Shown piece after piece: positions 1 through 8,961 of a stretch of DNA of 48,894 bases (position 1 is its first letter; each line of letters begins with the position of its first letter). Where the stretch lies: the NCBI RefSeq assembly GCF_029844725.1, contig NZ_JAOCKJ010000015.1, positions 1 to 48,894 of the forward strand, written 5' to 3'. The translations under genes and the position numbers were made by a program. The DNA is from Pantoea sp. GD03673. Lineage in GTDB: Bacteria > Pseudomonadota > Gammaproteobacteria > Enterobacterales > Enterobacteriaceae. The notes under the pieces are model-generated. The model saw only the letters and a program-made list of their open reading frames with translations, searched no databases and was not told the origin of the DNA.

Positions 1-126
1 TACAAATCCCGAGAGGCATGTTGACCAAAAGTTGGTCGGAGTGAGGCGCAAATGTTAAAAATGAGATTTTTTTAAATTTTTATATGAGCTTCATATGCTT
101 GAAACCTGACCAGAGAGAATTAAGGA

Positions 127-161
127 TAGCCAGTGGTATCTAAATTTGATACCACTGGCTA
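127..161. terminator. Strong stem-loop downstream of the dapC-like gene
   Basis: A perfect 14-bp inverted repeat (127-140 against 148-161) with a 7-nt loop TAAATTT lies 22 bp beyond the stop of the minus-strand aminotransferase gene. Read on the minus strand it is followed by a short T-rich stretch. It most likely ends the aminotransferase transcript. The 126 bp to its left hold no gene that I can support. Confidence 0.65.
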
Positions 162-182
162 GTTTACGTTTGTTATAAGTAC

Positions 183-1385
183 TTAAATACGATAGGTAGA
201 CATAAAATCCCGTATACGTATTGCCGCTTCCACACATTCTGCAACAGATGCAACCAATGCCATTCGAACCCAGCCTGAGCCCGGATTGATTCCGTCAACC
301 TCCCGCGAGAGATAGGAACCTGGAATAACCGTAACATGTGCATGGCGAAAGAGTTGACGGCAAAAGTCTGTATCGTCGCCAGGAACTTTTGCCCAAAGAT
401 AAAAGCCTCCGTCAGGCTTGTTCACTTTAAGAACGGGGGTCAGAATTTCCAGAACCGCGTCAAACTTTTCCCGGTAAAGAGAACGGTTGTCGCGAACGTG
501 TGTCTCATCCCGCCAGGCAGTGGCGCTTGCTAGCTGGCTGTGCACCGGCATTGCGCAGCCGTGGTATGTGCGGTAAAGCAAAAATGCTTTGAGAATTTCT
601 GCATCGCCAGCCACAAATCCAGACCTAAGACCCGGAAGGTTCGAACGTTTTGAAAGACTGTGGAAAACAACACAGCGCTTAAAATCGCTTCGGCCAAGTT
701 CAGAACACGCAGTCATTAAGCCCGGAGGAGGCGTCAGTTCGTCAAAGTACAATTCGCTGTAGCATTCATCAGCTGCAATAATAAAATCGTATTTATCCGC
801 AAGGCTAATGAGTGATTTCAGTGTTTCGAGAGGAATAAGTGCACCGGTAGGGTTGCCGGGGGAACACAGAAAGACAATTTGACAACGTGTCCAGATATCT
901 GCTGAAACAGCCTCAAAGTCAGGAATAAAACCATTACTCTCAAGGCATGGCAGGTAATGCGGAACAGCGCCAGCAAGGATGGCAGCACCTTCATATATCT
1001 GATAGAAAGGGTTTGGGCTGACCACTAGGCCATCGACATTCGGTTCAACAACGGCCTGGGTAAAAGCAAACAATGCTTCACGTGTCCCGTTTACCGGAAG
1101 AACGTGACGGCTGGCATCAAGCCATCCTGCCGGAACGTCAAACCTCTGTTCACACCAGTTTATGATTGCCTCGCGCAATGCAGGAATACCCAAGGTAGCG
1201 GGATACACCGACATCTTATCAATACTGGCGATAAGCATTTGTTTGACCAGGTCAGGGGCCGGATGTTTAGGCTCTCCGATCGACAATGATATAGGCGTGT
1301 GATTTTCATCAGGTTGAACCTCAGCAAGCAAAGCTCGAAGTTTTTCAAACGGGTAGGGGTGAAGTTGTTTCAGCGCAGGGTTCAT
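183..1385 (-). CDS. dapC: DapC-like succinyldiaminopimelate aminotransferase (class I/II, PLP)
   Basis: A cytoplasmic fold-type I PLP aminotransferase of about 400 residues. The family transfers an amino group from glutamate, and this subgroup (DapC) acts on N-succinyl-2-amino-6-ketopimelate in lysine/diaminopimelate synthesis. The N-terminus MNPALKQLHPYPFEKLRALL is typical of DapC proteins. Visible motifs are the cofactor-pocket stretch SPGNPTG, the AADECYSELY stretch, and HSLSKRSNLPGLRSGF with the Schiff-base lysine. The frame is open to 1460, but the Met at 1385 fits the family start, so the first 25 codons of the longer frame were dropped. It is divergent from an amino-acid-binding protein gene across an AT-rich gap, which suggests an amino-acid-related accessory pair. 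The exact substrate is inferred; a related aminotransferase activity is possible. Confidence 0.8.
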   Translation of the reverse strand: MNPALKQLHPYPFEKLRALLAEVQPDENHTPISLSIGEPKHPAPDLVKQMLIASIDKMSVYPATLGIPALREAIINWCEQRFDVPAGWLDASRHVLPVNGTREALFAFTQAVVEPNVDGLVVSPNPFYQIYEGAAILAGAVPHYLPCLESNGFIPDFEAVSADIWTRCQIVFLCSPGNPTGALIPLETLKSLISLADKYDFIIAADECYSELYFDELTPPPGLMTACSELGRSDFKRCVVFHSLSKRSNLPGLRSGFVAGDAEILKAFLLYRTYHGCAMPVHSQLASATAWRDETHVRDNRSLYREKFDAVLEILTPVLKVNKPDGGFYLWAKVPGDDTDFCRQLFRHAHVTVIPGSYLSREVDGINPGSGWVRMALVASVAECVEAAIRIRDFMSTYRI

Positions 1386-1959
1386 ATTGGCCAACACTCC
1401 AGTGTTTCTGAGTTGAAGGAAATTTCGTGACGCAAGCCACAAATCCTTCTTAGAGACCACTCTTTATCATGATCGTTCTCATTCGCTGATTTTTCTGAAC
1501 ACTTCAGAATTCGAAAAAAGCCACCCTCTTTTGCCTTAAACGTGGCCCGTAATGTATCTTGCTAAGACCATATACACTAGGTATATACACGATAGTGTGA
1601 CCACACCAGTACACTCTAAAATTTTATTTATATATATGTATTAAAAGGAAAAAATATTTATTCTTTAATCATTCCTGCAGGCAGGAAAGTATACTACCCC
1701 ATCAAAAATTTAGGCATATTTTTACGGCAATTTAGTCATCAGGTACCTTGGAAAAAAATAATTTTTTTACATTTTGTAAGGAAATAGTCACTTAAAGTTA
1801 TAATTGTTTGTGTAGATTAAATTCTTGCTAAACCGGATGAAGGGAAGGACATCGAGCAGTGTCGTCAGTGAAGTAGCACATACTCAGACATAAGTTTGGC
1901 GAACTAAGGCTACTGCTCTTAATCCAGAGCGATTTTAAAATTTAATAGGAATGATTATC
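1386..1959. other. AT-rich divergent intergenic region
   Basis: This 574-bp gap separates the dapC-like gene (-) from the binding-protein gene (+). It is much richer in A and T than the rest of the window and must hold both promoters. A small perfect inverted repeat (TTCCTGC-AG-GCAGGAA, 1671-1686) could be an operator. TATAAT-like sequence near 1799-1804 could serve the rightward gene. I see no coding region. Confidence 0.45.
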
Positions 1960-2742
1960 GTGTTAAGTAAAAATAATTTTCTGCGAATTATTGTTCTTCT
2001 GACTCTGTCACCAGCAGTTTTAGCAGATCGGCTGACATTACGTGTTGGGGTTGATTTGACTTATCCTCCCTTTCAAAGTGCCGAAAAAACAGGGCATCCA
2101 GAAGGATTCGATATTGACGTGACCAATGCCATTTGCAAATCGATCAATGCAAAATGTGACTACGTAGTCAATACGTTCGACGCTCAGATACCGGCGCTTC
2201 TGGCAAAAAAAATTGATGTTATTTCCCCACTAGGCGTCACACTAAAAAGGATGAAAGCCATTGATTTTAGCGATTATGTATTCCATGTGCCGACACAACT
2301 CGTAGCCCGGAAAGATCTTTCCCTTTATCCTCAAGCAGATAAGCTGAGGGGGGAAAATATTGCCGTCCAACAGGGATCGATTCAAGAGGCCTATGCCAAT
2401 AAATACTGGCTTCCTGCTGGTGTTAACATTAAGAGTTATCCTGATCAGGATGCCATCTACCAAGATTTATATGCAGGTCGTGTCGACGGCGCGCTGAGTC
2501 CGTCAGTAGGAATTATGTTTGGTTTTTTAAAAACGCCGGAAGGTCAGAATTTTGAACTTAAAGGACCAGAGGTGACCGACGATAATCTATTCAGTGCAGG
2601 GTCGGCATATGGGATTCGTAAAAATGATGACCAGACTAAAAGATTAATCAACAAAGGGATACAAAATATTATAAATGATGGTACTTTTGAAAAACTTAAA
2701 AAACGCTATTTTGGTAATGTAGACCTGAGCGTGAAAAAATAG
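1960..2742 (+). CDS. Periplasmic amino-acid-binding protein (ABC transporter, family 3)
   Basis: A solute-binding protein of the lysine/arginine/ornithine/histidine-binding family, about 260 residues. It has a signal peptide ending near LSPAVLA-D, then the family opening LRVGVDLTYPPFQS and GFDIDVTNAICKSINAKCDY. The late stretch FSAGSAYGIRKNDDQTKRLINKGI is typical of the second lobe. An in-frame ATG lies at 1951, but AGGA abuts it directly; GTG at 1960 has AGGA at a normal 9-nt spacing and gives a normal signal peptide, so it is preferred. No permease or ATPase gene lies nearby, so it must either borrow a chromosomal transporter or act alone. A polar amino acid ligand is inferred from the family. 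Confidence 0.82.
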   Translation: MLSKNNFLRIIVLLTLSPAVLADRLTLRVGVDLTYPPFQSAEKTGHPEGFDIDVTNAICKSINAKCDYVVNTFDAQIPALLAKKIDVISPLGVTLKRMKAIDFSDYVFHVPTQLVARKDLSLYPQADKLRGENIAVQQGSIQEAYANKYWLPAGVNIKSYPDQDAIYQDLYAGRVDGALSPSVGIMFGFLKTPEGQNFELKGPEVTDDNLFSAGSAYGIRKNDDQTKRLINKGIQNIINDGTFEKLKKRYFGNVDLSVKK

Positions 2743-3103
2743 TGCAGGATGGCAAAGGTAAGCAAACGTTCTATGCTCGGTCTCAATGCAATTGAACTGT
2801 TTTTTAAAACCCTTCTACTGTTTCTGGTCATTATGTTCAAGCTGTTTTCATAGGTAACTTTCTTTGTTATATATGACTAATCAGGCAGATAATCTGCGCT
2901 GACTATGATTTCAATCTTAGAGGGCATTATTACATTCTCATTTTACTATTTTTTCTACAACGGCATATACAGTATCATGCAAAATAAATATATTATGGTT
3001 GATGGAGGCACGGTTTAAACTTTGTCATTGAATTACTATACATCAGCAGAGAAACGTAATGCCGAGAATGGGCTGGTTATGAAAGACGATTCATTCCTAG
3101 TAA
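2743..3103. other. AT-rich gap without a gene
   Basis: No open frame with a credible start and ribosome-binding site is present between the binding-protein gene and the nemA remnant. The A+T richness matches the flanking dapC-like block and stops abruptly at about 3104 where the nemA fragment begins, so a junction between two horizontally acquired segments is likely near there. Confidence 0.4.
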
Positions 3104-3595
3104 AGCGGAGGGACGGTTGGAAATCGTATCCGTTTTCTTTCTGAGGTGGTCAGCGAAGTGGTGTCTGCGGTCGGAACTGAACAGAGGGGCGTACGCATAT
3201 CGCCTAACGGGGAGATTCTGGGCGTTAACGATACCGATCCGGTTACGCTGTTTACCGCTGCTGCCCGGAGACTGGACGAAATCGGCATTGCTTATCTTGA
3301 GGTACGCGAGTCACCAGACGGTCCCGGAATGCTTGGTTCTGATAAGCCTCCGGTGTATCCGGAAATCCGCCAAGCGTTTTCCGGCACGTTTATCATGAAC
3401 AATGACTTCAGCTATGCCCGTGCTACACGAGCATTGGCTGATGGGGAAGCTGATGCAGTTTCGTTTGGCAGAGACTTCATCAGTAATCCTGATCTGCCGC
3501 ACGTATTCCGTCAGGGCAAAATGCCCGTCGAGAGCAATGTCTCCACCTGGTATTCTGCCGGTGAGAAAGGTTACACGGAATATCACGCTATCTGA
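3104..3595 (+). pseudogene. nemA: 3' remnant of NemA-type alkene reductase (old yellow enzyme)
   Basis: The frame from 3104 encodes the C-terminal portion of an FMN-dependent NADH:flavin oxidoreductase of the N-ethylmaleimide reductase family. It opens with SGGTVGNRIRFLSEVV, matching the family's YGGSxENRxRFLxEVV. It then shows GVRISP, the FMN-phosphate region FIMNNDFSYARATRALADG, FGRDFISNPDLPHVF, and the usual ending GYTEYHAI. A stop codon sits just before 3104 and the N-terminal half of the barrel is absent, so it cannot be an active enzyme. A GTG at 3146 gives an open frame but no realistic gene start. It runs tail to tail into a TetR gene 20 bp away, and nemA genes are often paired with the TetR-type NemR. 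Confidence 0.8.
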
Positions 3596-3615
3596 AAAAC
3601 CGGCACCCCGGCACG

Positions 3616-4251
3616 TCAGGCTTCCGGGAAGCCATCAGGAAACAGCAGCCTTATGGCATCGCTGATATCGTCCGGGCACCGCTTAAGCAACGTCTGCACA
3701 TCCGCACCGTAGAGCGCCTTAAAAGCAGCTGGCTGAAGGACCAGCTCTACAAAGCGCTTTGCCTGTTCATCTGACAAAGGCATTCCGCAGGATGAAATGG
3801 CATCGCTGAGGCAGCGTATCGATCCCTCCAGGCTGACCTGATAGGCCATTGCGGCCAGTTCGGGGAAGTTTGCCGTCTCTGCGGCCGTTATTCGCATCAG
3901 AGCTATGCAGCGTGGGTGAAGCAGGTTCCGGAGTAACTCCAGCCCGGTCTCGTGAAGTCGTTCGGTCGGATCACCTCCAGTCGGCAGGACAGCAAAGTTA
4001 CCAAACATCATTTCAATCGAACGCTGTACTACTGCGCCAAACAGAGCCTGCTTGGTAGTGTAGCGGGCATAAAGTGATGACTTTCCGGTGCCGGAAGTCG
4101 CCGCCACCATATCCATCGACGTACGGGCAAAACCCTGCTTCAGAAAAAGTGTGGTTGCGGCATTAATAATGAGTAAATCAACCTGACCGATATCTTCTGC
4201 CCGTGGTCGGCCTCGGGGGCGCGATACAGGCTCCTGAGTTTTTTTCTTCAC
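3616..4251 (-). CDS. TetR/AcrR-family transcriptional regulator
   Basis: A 211-residue DNA-binding repressor. The N-terminus is basic (RPRGRPRAEDIG). A TetR helix-turn-helix follows at about residues 27-75 (AATTLFLKQGFARTSMDMVA, then GTGKSSLYARYTTKQALF). The remainder is a helical ligand-binding and dimerisation domain. It faces the broken nemA fragment, so it may once have controlled that gene, as NemR does for nemA. It could equally act on the AraC/dehydrogenase cluster to its right. The ligand is unknown. Confidence 0.85.
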   Translation of the reverse strand: MKKKTQEPVSRPRGRPRAEDIGQVDLLIINAATTLFLKQGFARTSMDMVAATSGTGKSSLYARYTTKQALFGAVVQRSIEMMFGNFAVLPTGGDPTERLHETGLELLRNLLHPRCIALMRITAAETANFPELAAMAYQVSLEGSIRCLSDAISSCGMPLSDEQAKRFVELVLQPAAFKALYGADVQTLLKRCPDDISDAIRLLFPDGFPEA

Positions 4252-4307
4252 CTTTTCAGGAAAGCTCCGTGTAGTTACTGATGAAAAGTGGGGAACAGCT
4301 GTGCCTG

Positions 4308-5171
4308 CTAGCCTGTTTGGAAAAGGTTATCAGTTACGGGGACATAATAGTCGCCCCGGAAGCGGGGTGATAGTAGGTTTTCATCGTCTACCGGGCTGAT
4401 AACGAACAGGTCGTGTCCGTTACGCCTGGCTTCGGCCCGGCATGGCAGAATATGACGGTATGCAGCTACCTGCAGTTCGGTCAGATCGGCCGAAGTACCT
4501 TCAAAAGGAAAGCGCAGGAACCTGCCCTGGCTGGAGCCTCCATCCCCGGGAATGACATTTTTATCCCCGGAGCAGCCAAATGTCAGTGTAAAGCGGATGG
4601 TGCCGCAGGTGTCAGCCGCTTCAAACCGTTCGGCAAACCGATCCGGTGTTGCTCCGTGCAGAAGACGCACCGCCTTTTTCAGCCCATGATCACGCTGCGC
4701 AGTATGAAAATTGTTGCTGGCAAGGTTTTCACGGTCGCACAGGTAGCTGAAGGTCACGTCAGAAAATGCGGGGACACTTAACCACACTGGCTCCGGCTCC
4801 GGTATTGTGTGTGCGACTGACAACAGGCTGGGCTGCAGCCCGTAAAAATACCAGTCCTCTGTCTGCCGGTAGCGTGCCGGTGGCTGGCGAAAGTGCCGTG
4901 TAAAAGTCCGGGTGAAAGCCTGCTGATTGGCAAATCCAAATTGTTCAGCTGCGCTGATAACCGGTATGCCTGTCATTTTCAGCATAATGGCCGATTCAGA
5001 CAGCCTTCTTTCCCTGATGTATGTCGCCAGCTTCATCCCTGTCTCTTGCCTGAAAAGCCGCTGAAGATACCATTTGCTGTAACCGGACTTCCCTGCCACG
5101 TCGTCCAGAGTGATTTTTTTATCGAGGTTTTTTTCAATCCATACGATCAGATCACGGGTAAAACTTTTCAT
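4308..5171 (-). CDS. Rob/SoxS/MarA-type AraC regulator with GyrI-like C-terminal domain
   Basis: A 287-residue regulator with the same layout as Rob. Two AraC helix-turn-helix motifs occupy residues 1-105 (ITLDDVAGKSGYSKWYLQRLF and, later, ISAAEQFGFANQQAFTRTFTRHF followed by PPARYR). A C-terminal effector domain of the GyrI/SOUL-like type spans about 110-287. MarA/SoxS/Rob proteins activate oxidative-stress and efflux genes. The gene is divergent from the dehydrogenase-nth-phr operon across 295 bp and is the most likely direct regulator of it. No canonical marbox could be assigned by eye. Confidence 0.85.
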   Translation of the reverse strand: MKSFTRDLIVWIEKNLDKKITLDDVAGKSGYSKWYLQRLFRQETGMKLATYIRERRLSESAIMLKMTGIPVISAAEQFGFANQQAFTRTFTRHFRQPPARYRQTEDWYFYGLQPSLLSVAHTIPEPEPVWLSVPAFSDVTFSYLCDRENLASNNFHTAQRDHGLKKAVRLLHGATPDRFAERFEAADTCGTIRFTLTFGCSGDKNVIPGDGGSSQGRFLRFPFEGTSADLTELQVAAYRHILPCRAEARRNGHDLFVISPVDDENLLSPRFRGDYYVPVTDNLFQTG

Positions 5172-5466
5172 TTTAATGGCCCTGGTGTGACAGCTTTTTT
5201 CCGGGTTCTTTGATTTTCTTTATCGCGTTTATCAATGAAATTAATCAATATCTTATAGAAGACAGCTGAAATGAAAAAAATCGTTTCAGAATAAAAACGA
5301 TATCGTCCATTAATCATGATAAAGCCTTTGATATGAAACTGATTTTTATCTTTGCGCACAATTTTAATAATATGCAAATGGATGCTGTAATTTATTTAAA
5401 TAGAAATTATTTATCTATAATTATACCACCGAAGCGCGCTGCGCTCATTATTAAGGAAAAGCTATC
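5172..5466. promoter_or_regulatory. Divergent promoter region between araC-like gene and dehydrogenase operon
   Basis: An AT-rich 295-bp stretch. A TATAAT hexamer at 5416-5421 is a candidate -10 element for the rightward operon, and AAGGA at 5453-5457 provides the ribosome-binding site for the dehydrogenase. A 69-codon minus-strand frame (5168-5377) overlaps the regulator start and has no family resemblance, so it is not called. Confidence 0.4.
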
Positions 5467-6582
5467 ATGAATAAAAGAAAGATGCGCGCTGCAAGAATGC
5501 ATGAAAAAGGGAAGCCGCTGGCAATTGATCACATCGACATTCCTGACGTGAGGCCCACAGAGGTGCTTGTCCGGGTGAAGGCCTGCGGACTCGTACCCAA
5601 CCTGCAGAACGTTTTGCAAAAGTGGGATGAAATTGCGCCGGATCTGCCTCTGCCGGAAATGCCTGCAATTTTTGGTCTGGACGTCTCCGGCGTGGTGGAA
5701 TCCGTGGGCGAACGCGTGCGTGACTTCAGTCCCGGCGATCGTGTGTACGTTAACCCGCTGCGCTTTTGTGGCTCCTGCAGCGCGTGCCGCAATGGTCACA
5801 GCCTTGACTGTGACAGGATGATTCTGAACGGTTATTTTGGGATACGGCCCGAGAGCAAGGCGCTGTTCGAAGACTACCGGTACGGAGGCTATGCTGAATT
5901 TATGCCAGCACCGCAGAACAGCCTTGTGCGAATACCGGACAACCTGAACTTCAATACTGCTGCGCGTTTTGGCTACCTCGGCACCGCTTATCGTGCACTG
6001 AAACGTGGAAATGTTGGCCCCGGAAAAACAGTCCTCATCAATGGTGTTACAGGCACGCTGGGGCTTGGCGCCGTGGCGTTAGCGCTTGCGCTGGGAGCTC
6101 GTCAGGTACTCGGAACCGCCCGGGACGAATCGCTTTTTGAGCGAGTCAGAACGCTGGGAGAACCAGGCAGAATCGAAATTCTTAAATCAGGAACTGAATC
6201 CTTAAAAGAGTGGAGTCAGCGCATTACCGGCGGCCGGGGTGTGGACGTGGTGATTGATGCACTGAGTCCCGGAGCTCCGGGTAAACCTATGCAGGATGCA
6301 ATAGAAAGCCTGAATCGCGGAGGCTGCATCGTGGATGTTGGCTCCGTGAATGAGAAAGTGCCGCTGGACGTGTTCTGGATGATGTCCAACAACATCAGCT
6401 TTATCGGCTCCTCCTGGTTTTCTGCTGAACAGGGACAGGAGATGGCAGACCTCGCTGAGACCGGGGTCCTGGACCTGGCATTTTATGATAACCAGCCTTA
6501 TTTGCTGGACGACATCAATGAGGCTGTCAGCGATACAGAGGATCGTCAAGGTGGCTTCACCAACATTATTGTTAACCCCTAA
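5467..6582 (+). CDS. Medium-chain alcohol-dehydrogenase-like oxidoreductase
   Basis: A 371-residue member of the medium-chain dehydrogenase/reductase superfamily. The GroES-like domain carries the structural-zinc cysteines in CGSCSACRNGHSLDC (about residues 101-115). A Rossmann domain follows (VLINGVTGTLGLGAVALALALGA). Two details are odd. The usual catalytic-zinc stretch CGxCxTD is CGLVPNLQN here, and the usual GHE is FGLD, so the catalytic zinc site appears altered. Activity on alcohols is therefore doubtful; a quinone-reductase-like role is possible. The stop overlaps the next ATG (TAATG), so it is translationally coupled to nth. It starts 9 nt after AAGGA. Confidence 0.82.
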   Translation: MNKRKMRAARMHEKGKPLAIDHIDIPDVRPTEVLVRVKACGLVPNLQNVLQKWDEIAPDLPLPEMPAIFGLDVSGVVESVGERVRDFSPGDRVYVNPLRFCGSCSACRNGHSLDCDRMILNGYFGIRPESKALFEDYRYGGYAEFMPAPQNSLVRIPDNLNFNTAARFGYLGTAYRALKRGNVGPGKTVLINGVTGTLGLGAVALALALGARQVLGTARDESLFERVRTLGEPGRIEILKSGTESLKEWSQRITGGRGVDVVIDALSPGAPGKPMQDAIESLNRGGCIVDVGSVNEKVPLDVFWMMSNNISFIGSSWFSAEQGQEMADLAETGVLDLAFYDNQPYLLDDINEAVSDTEDRQGGFTNIIVNP

Positions 6583-7301
6583 TGCAGCCCGTCTCTTTCC
6601 TCAGAGGGAAGAGACGCACTCTCAGGCAGAACTTTATGCGCGCAGCTACAACCAGCCGGGTAAGTAAAATATACCGCATCCTCAGGGACACGCAGCCTAC
6701 CTTTGAAGAAACAGATGACGAGTGGATGACGCACGGCCTCTCTGAAACACCTTTTAAACATCTGGTCTCCTCAGCACTGTCCACTGTAACCACCACCCGA
6801 CGAACTGTCAGAGCCTGCGATGCGCTCTATGCGGAAGTGAGCAATTTTGATGACATCCGCCGGATGCCTGAAGAGAGGCTTATTGAACTGATAAAGCCGG
6901 TTGCACACTACAACCGCAAGGCGAAAACCCTTCAACGAATGTGCGATATGATTATTGAAGATTTCGGCAACACGATCCCGGATACGAAGGAAGATTTGCT
7001 CAGACTGCCCGGTATCGGCCAGAAGTGTGCAAACCTGATGCTGAATTACAAACACGACAAGCCGGTAGTCGCCGTAGACACGCACATACACCGTGTCATA
7101 AACCGGCTTGGCATTGTGAAAGCAAAAACGCACGAAAAATCAGCGGAACAGCTGAACAGTATTACGCCCGGAGAGTTTAAAAAACATGCCCACGAATGGC
7201 TTATTGCTGTCGGCATGAACATCTGTAAACCCAGAAATCCACGCTGTAAAGAGTGCCCCGTATCGCCTTACTGTGACTATTACCAGGGCAATACGGAATA
7301 A
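6582..7301 (+). CDS. nth: Endonuclease III-like DNA glycosylase/AP lyase
   Basis: A 239-residue HhH-GPD base-excision-repair enzyme that removes oxidised pyrimidines and cuts at the abasic site. The helix-hairpin-helix LPGIGQKCANLML contains the catalytic lysine, and VDTHIHRVINRLG contains the catalytic aspartate. The [4Fe-4S] ligands are spaced C-x6-C-x2-C-x5-C (CKPRNPRCKECPVSPYC) near the C-terminus. The protein carries about 25 extra N-terminal residues compared with E. coli Nth (211 aa); a Met at residue 19 is an alternative start. It overlaps the upstream dehydrogenase by one base and is followed 31 bp later by the photolyase gene, making a damage-repair operon. Confidence 0.88.
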   Translation: MQPVSFLRGKRRTLRQNFMRAATTSRVSKIYRILRDTQPTFEETDDEWMTHGLSETPFKHLVSSALSTVTTTRRTVRACDALYAEVSNFDDIRRMPEERLIELIKPVAHYNRKAKTLQRMCDMIIEDFGNTIPDTKEDLLRLPGIGQKCANLMLNYKHDKPVVAVDTHIHRVINRLGIVKAKTHEKSAEQLNSITPGEFKKHAHEWLIAVGMNICKPRNPRCKECPVSPYCDYYQGNTE

Positions 7302-7332
7302 GTATTCAGGACGTTAAAACAGGACGGTAGAG

Positions 7333-8859
7333 ATGCTTCAGGTGGTCTGGTTTAAGCGTGATCTGCGCATATATGATAACGAAGCACTTTCCCGCGCGTG
7401 TGCTGCAGGTCCGGTACTGTGCATCTACGTGCTTGAACCGGAGTACTGGTCGCTGAAAGATACCAGCGATCGCCAGTGGCAGTTCATCCGGGAATCTCTG
7501 GATGACCTTTCTGCGCAGCTGCGCAGCATTGGGGGCCACCTGACGGTACTGGAGGGAACCGTCACGGGAGCGCTGTCAGAACTGCGCCGGCGTACCGGAA
7601 GATTTGTTCTGCACAGTCACGAAGAAACCGGAAATCTGTGGACCTTTAGTCGGGACAAAAATGTCATGGCCTGGTGCCGGGCGCGGGGTTGTGACTGGTT
7701 TCAGTACGCCCAGAATGGCGTATGCCGCCCCGTTTCGCGGCGCCACGAACGCTTTAAGGCACACTGGGATGCCTGGTCGGCCCGCCCTCTTTTTTGTGTG
7801 CCGGAGCAGGCAGACTTTCTTACCGTGCCAGACGGACTGGCTACGGCCTCTTTGCCTCAGAGCGTGTGCCACGATCCCTGGGCATGTCCGGGCCGGCAGA
7901 CCGGAGGGAGGGCCGCAGGCCTGGCGGTCCTGAATGACTTCCTGCAGCATCGCGGAGAAATGTACAGTGGATCCATCAGCTCACCTGTTACGGCTGAGTC
8001 CGGCTGTTCACGGCTTAGTCCTCATATCGCTAACGGTACGCTGAGCCTGCGCGAAATTGCCCAGCGCACTACTGACTCACGTACACAGACTCTTTCACCA
8101 CAGAGGAAGAAGAGCCTCAGTGCCTTTCATACGCGACTATGGTGGCACTGCTACTTTATACAGACGCTTGAAAACCGGCCGGAAATGGAGGAAGTGCCTC
8201 TGGTTCCCCAAATGGGGCTTCTTGAGAGGCCGTTCAGCCAGGAGAGGTTCAACGCCTGGAAGAACGGGCGTACCGGCTGGCCGATGGTGGATGCGTGTAT
8301 GAGATATCTGCATCATCACGGCTGGATCAACTTTCGCATGCGGGCCATGCTGGTATCAGCGGCTTGCTGGTCGCTCTCTCTTCCCTCAGGTCCGGTAGCG
8401 GCCTGGCTTGCACAGCTGTTTGTTGATTACGATCCCGGCATTCACTATCCGCAAATTCAGATGCAGAGTGGAATGGCGGCTAACGGTGTATTGCGTATCT
8501 ACAACCCGGTGATGCAGGCTCACTCGCTTGATCCTGATGCCCGGTTTGTCAGGACCTGGGTACCTGAACTCCGTGATATCAGTGATGCATGGATATTCGA
8601 ACCCTGGAAGATGCCGTCCCGCCTGCAAAAGCAGGCAGAACAACAGAGCGGCGTTTCCGTTTCTCTGCCGCTGGTCGATTTTGCCCTGGAACATCGTCAG
8701 GCAAAAGCGGCGGTCGCATCACTCAGGCAGCGACACGGGCTGACTGCTGCACCGGGGTTTCGTGAGAAACCTGACGGCCAGCACACCAGGCGCCCGGCGA
8801 CACGGAAAGAAACAGGCGTGAAAAAGAAGAAGGATGCACAACAGCTGGATCTATTCTGA
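7333..8859 (+). CDS. Cryptochrome/DNA photolyase family protein
   Basis: A 508-residue flavoprotein of the photolyase/cryptochrome family, expected to repair UV-induced pyrimidine dimers with light. The N-terminal alpha/beta antenna domain begins VVWFKRDLRIYDNEAL. The FAD-binding helical domain shows SRLSPHIANGTLSLREI, then GRTGWPMVDACMRYLHHHGW and INFRMRAMLVS, and DYDPGIHYPQIQMQSG. The C-terminal tail is basic (RRPATRKETGVKKKKDAQQ). It closes the operon with nth, a sensible pairing since both repair DNA bases. The subclass (CPD photolyase or cryptochrome-like) cannot be settled from sequence reading alone. Confidence 0.88.
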   Translation: MLQVVWFKRDLRIYDNEALSRACAAGPVLCIYVLEPEYWSLKDTSDRQWQFIRESLDDLSAQLRSIGGHLTVLEGTVTGALSELRRRTGRFVLHSHEETGNLWTFSRDKNVMAWCRARGCDWFQYAQNGVCRPVSRRHERFKAHWDAWSARPLFCVPEQADFLTVPDGLATASLPQSVCHDPWACPGRQTGGRAAGLAVLNDFLQHRGEMYSGSISSPVTAESGCSRLSPHIANGTLSLREIAQRTTDSRTQTLSPQRKKSLSAFHTRLWWHCYFIQTLENRPEMEEVPLVPQMGLLERPFSQERFNAWKNGRTGWPMVDACMRYLHHHGWINFRMRAMLVSAACWSLSLPSGPVAAWLAQLFVDYDPGIHYPQIQMQSGMAANGVLRIYNPVMQAHSLDPDARFVRTWVPELRDISDAWIFEPWKMPSRLQKQAEQQSGVSVSLPLVDFALEHRQAKAAVASLRQRHGLTAAPGFREKPDGQHTRRPATRKETGVKKKKDAQQLDLF

Positions 8860-8961
8860 TGATATGAGCGCTTGTTCAGAACAAAAACAAACCGGCAGGG
8901 CACAGGCAGGACAACCTGAGTTTTATCGCTTAGAAATCAGGTAGCACTAACAGTGCGCCTG

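Noticed and set aside
3117..3398. Alternative frames over the nemA remnant.
   Set aside because: Only the frame from 3104 to 3595 matches the old yellow enzyme family; the others are shadows.
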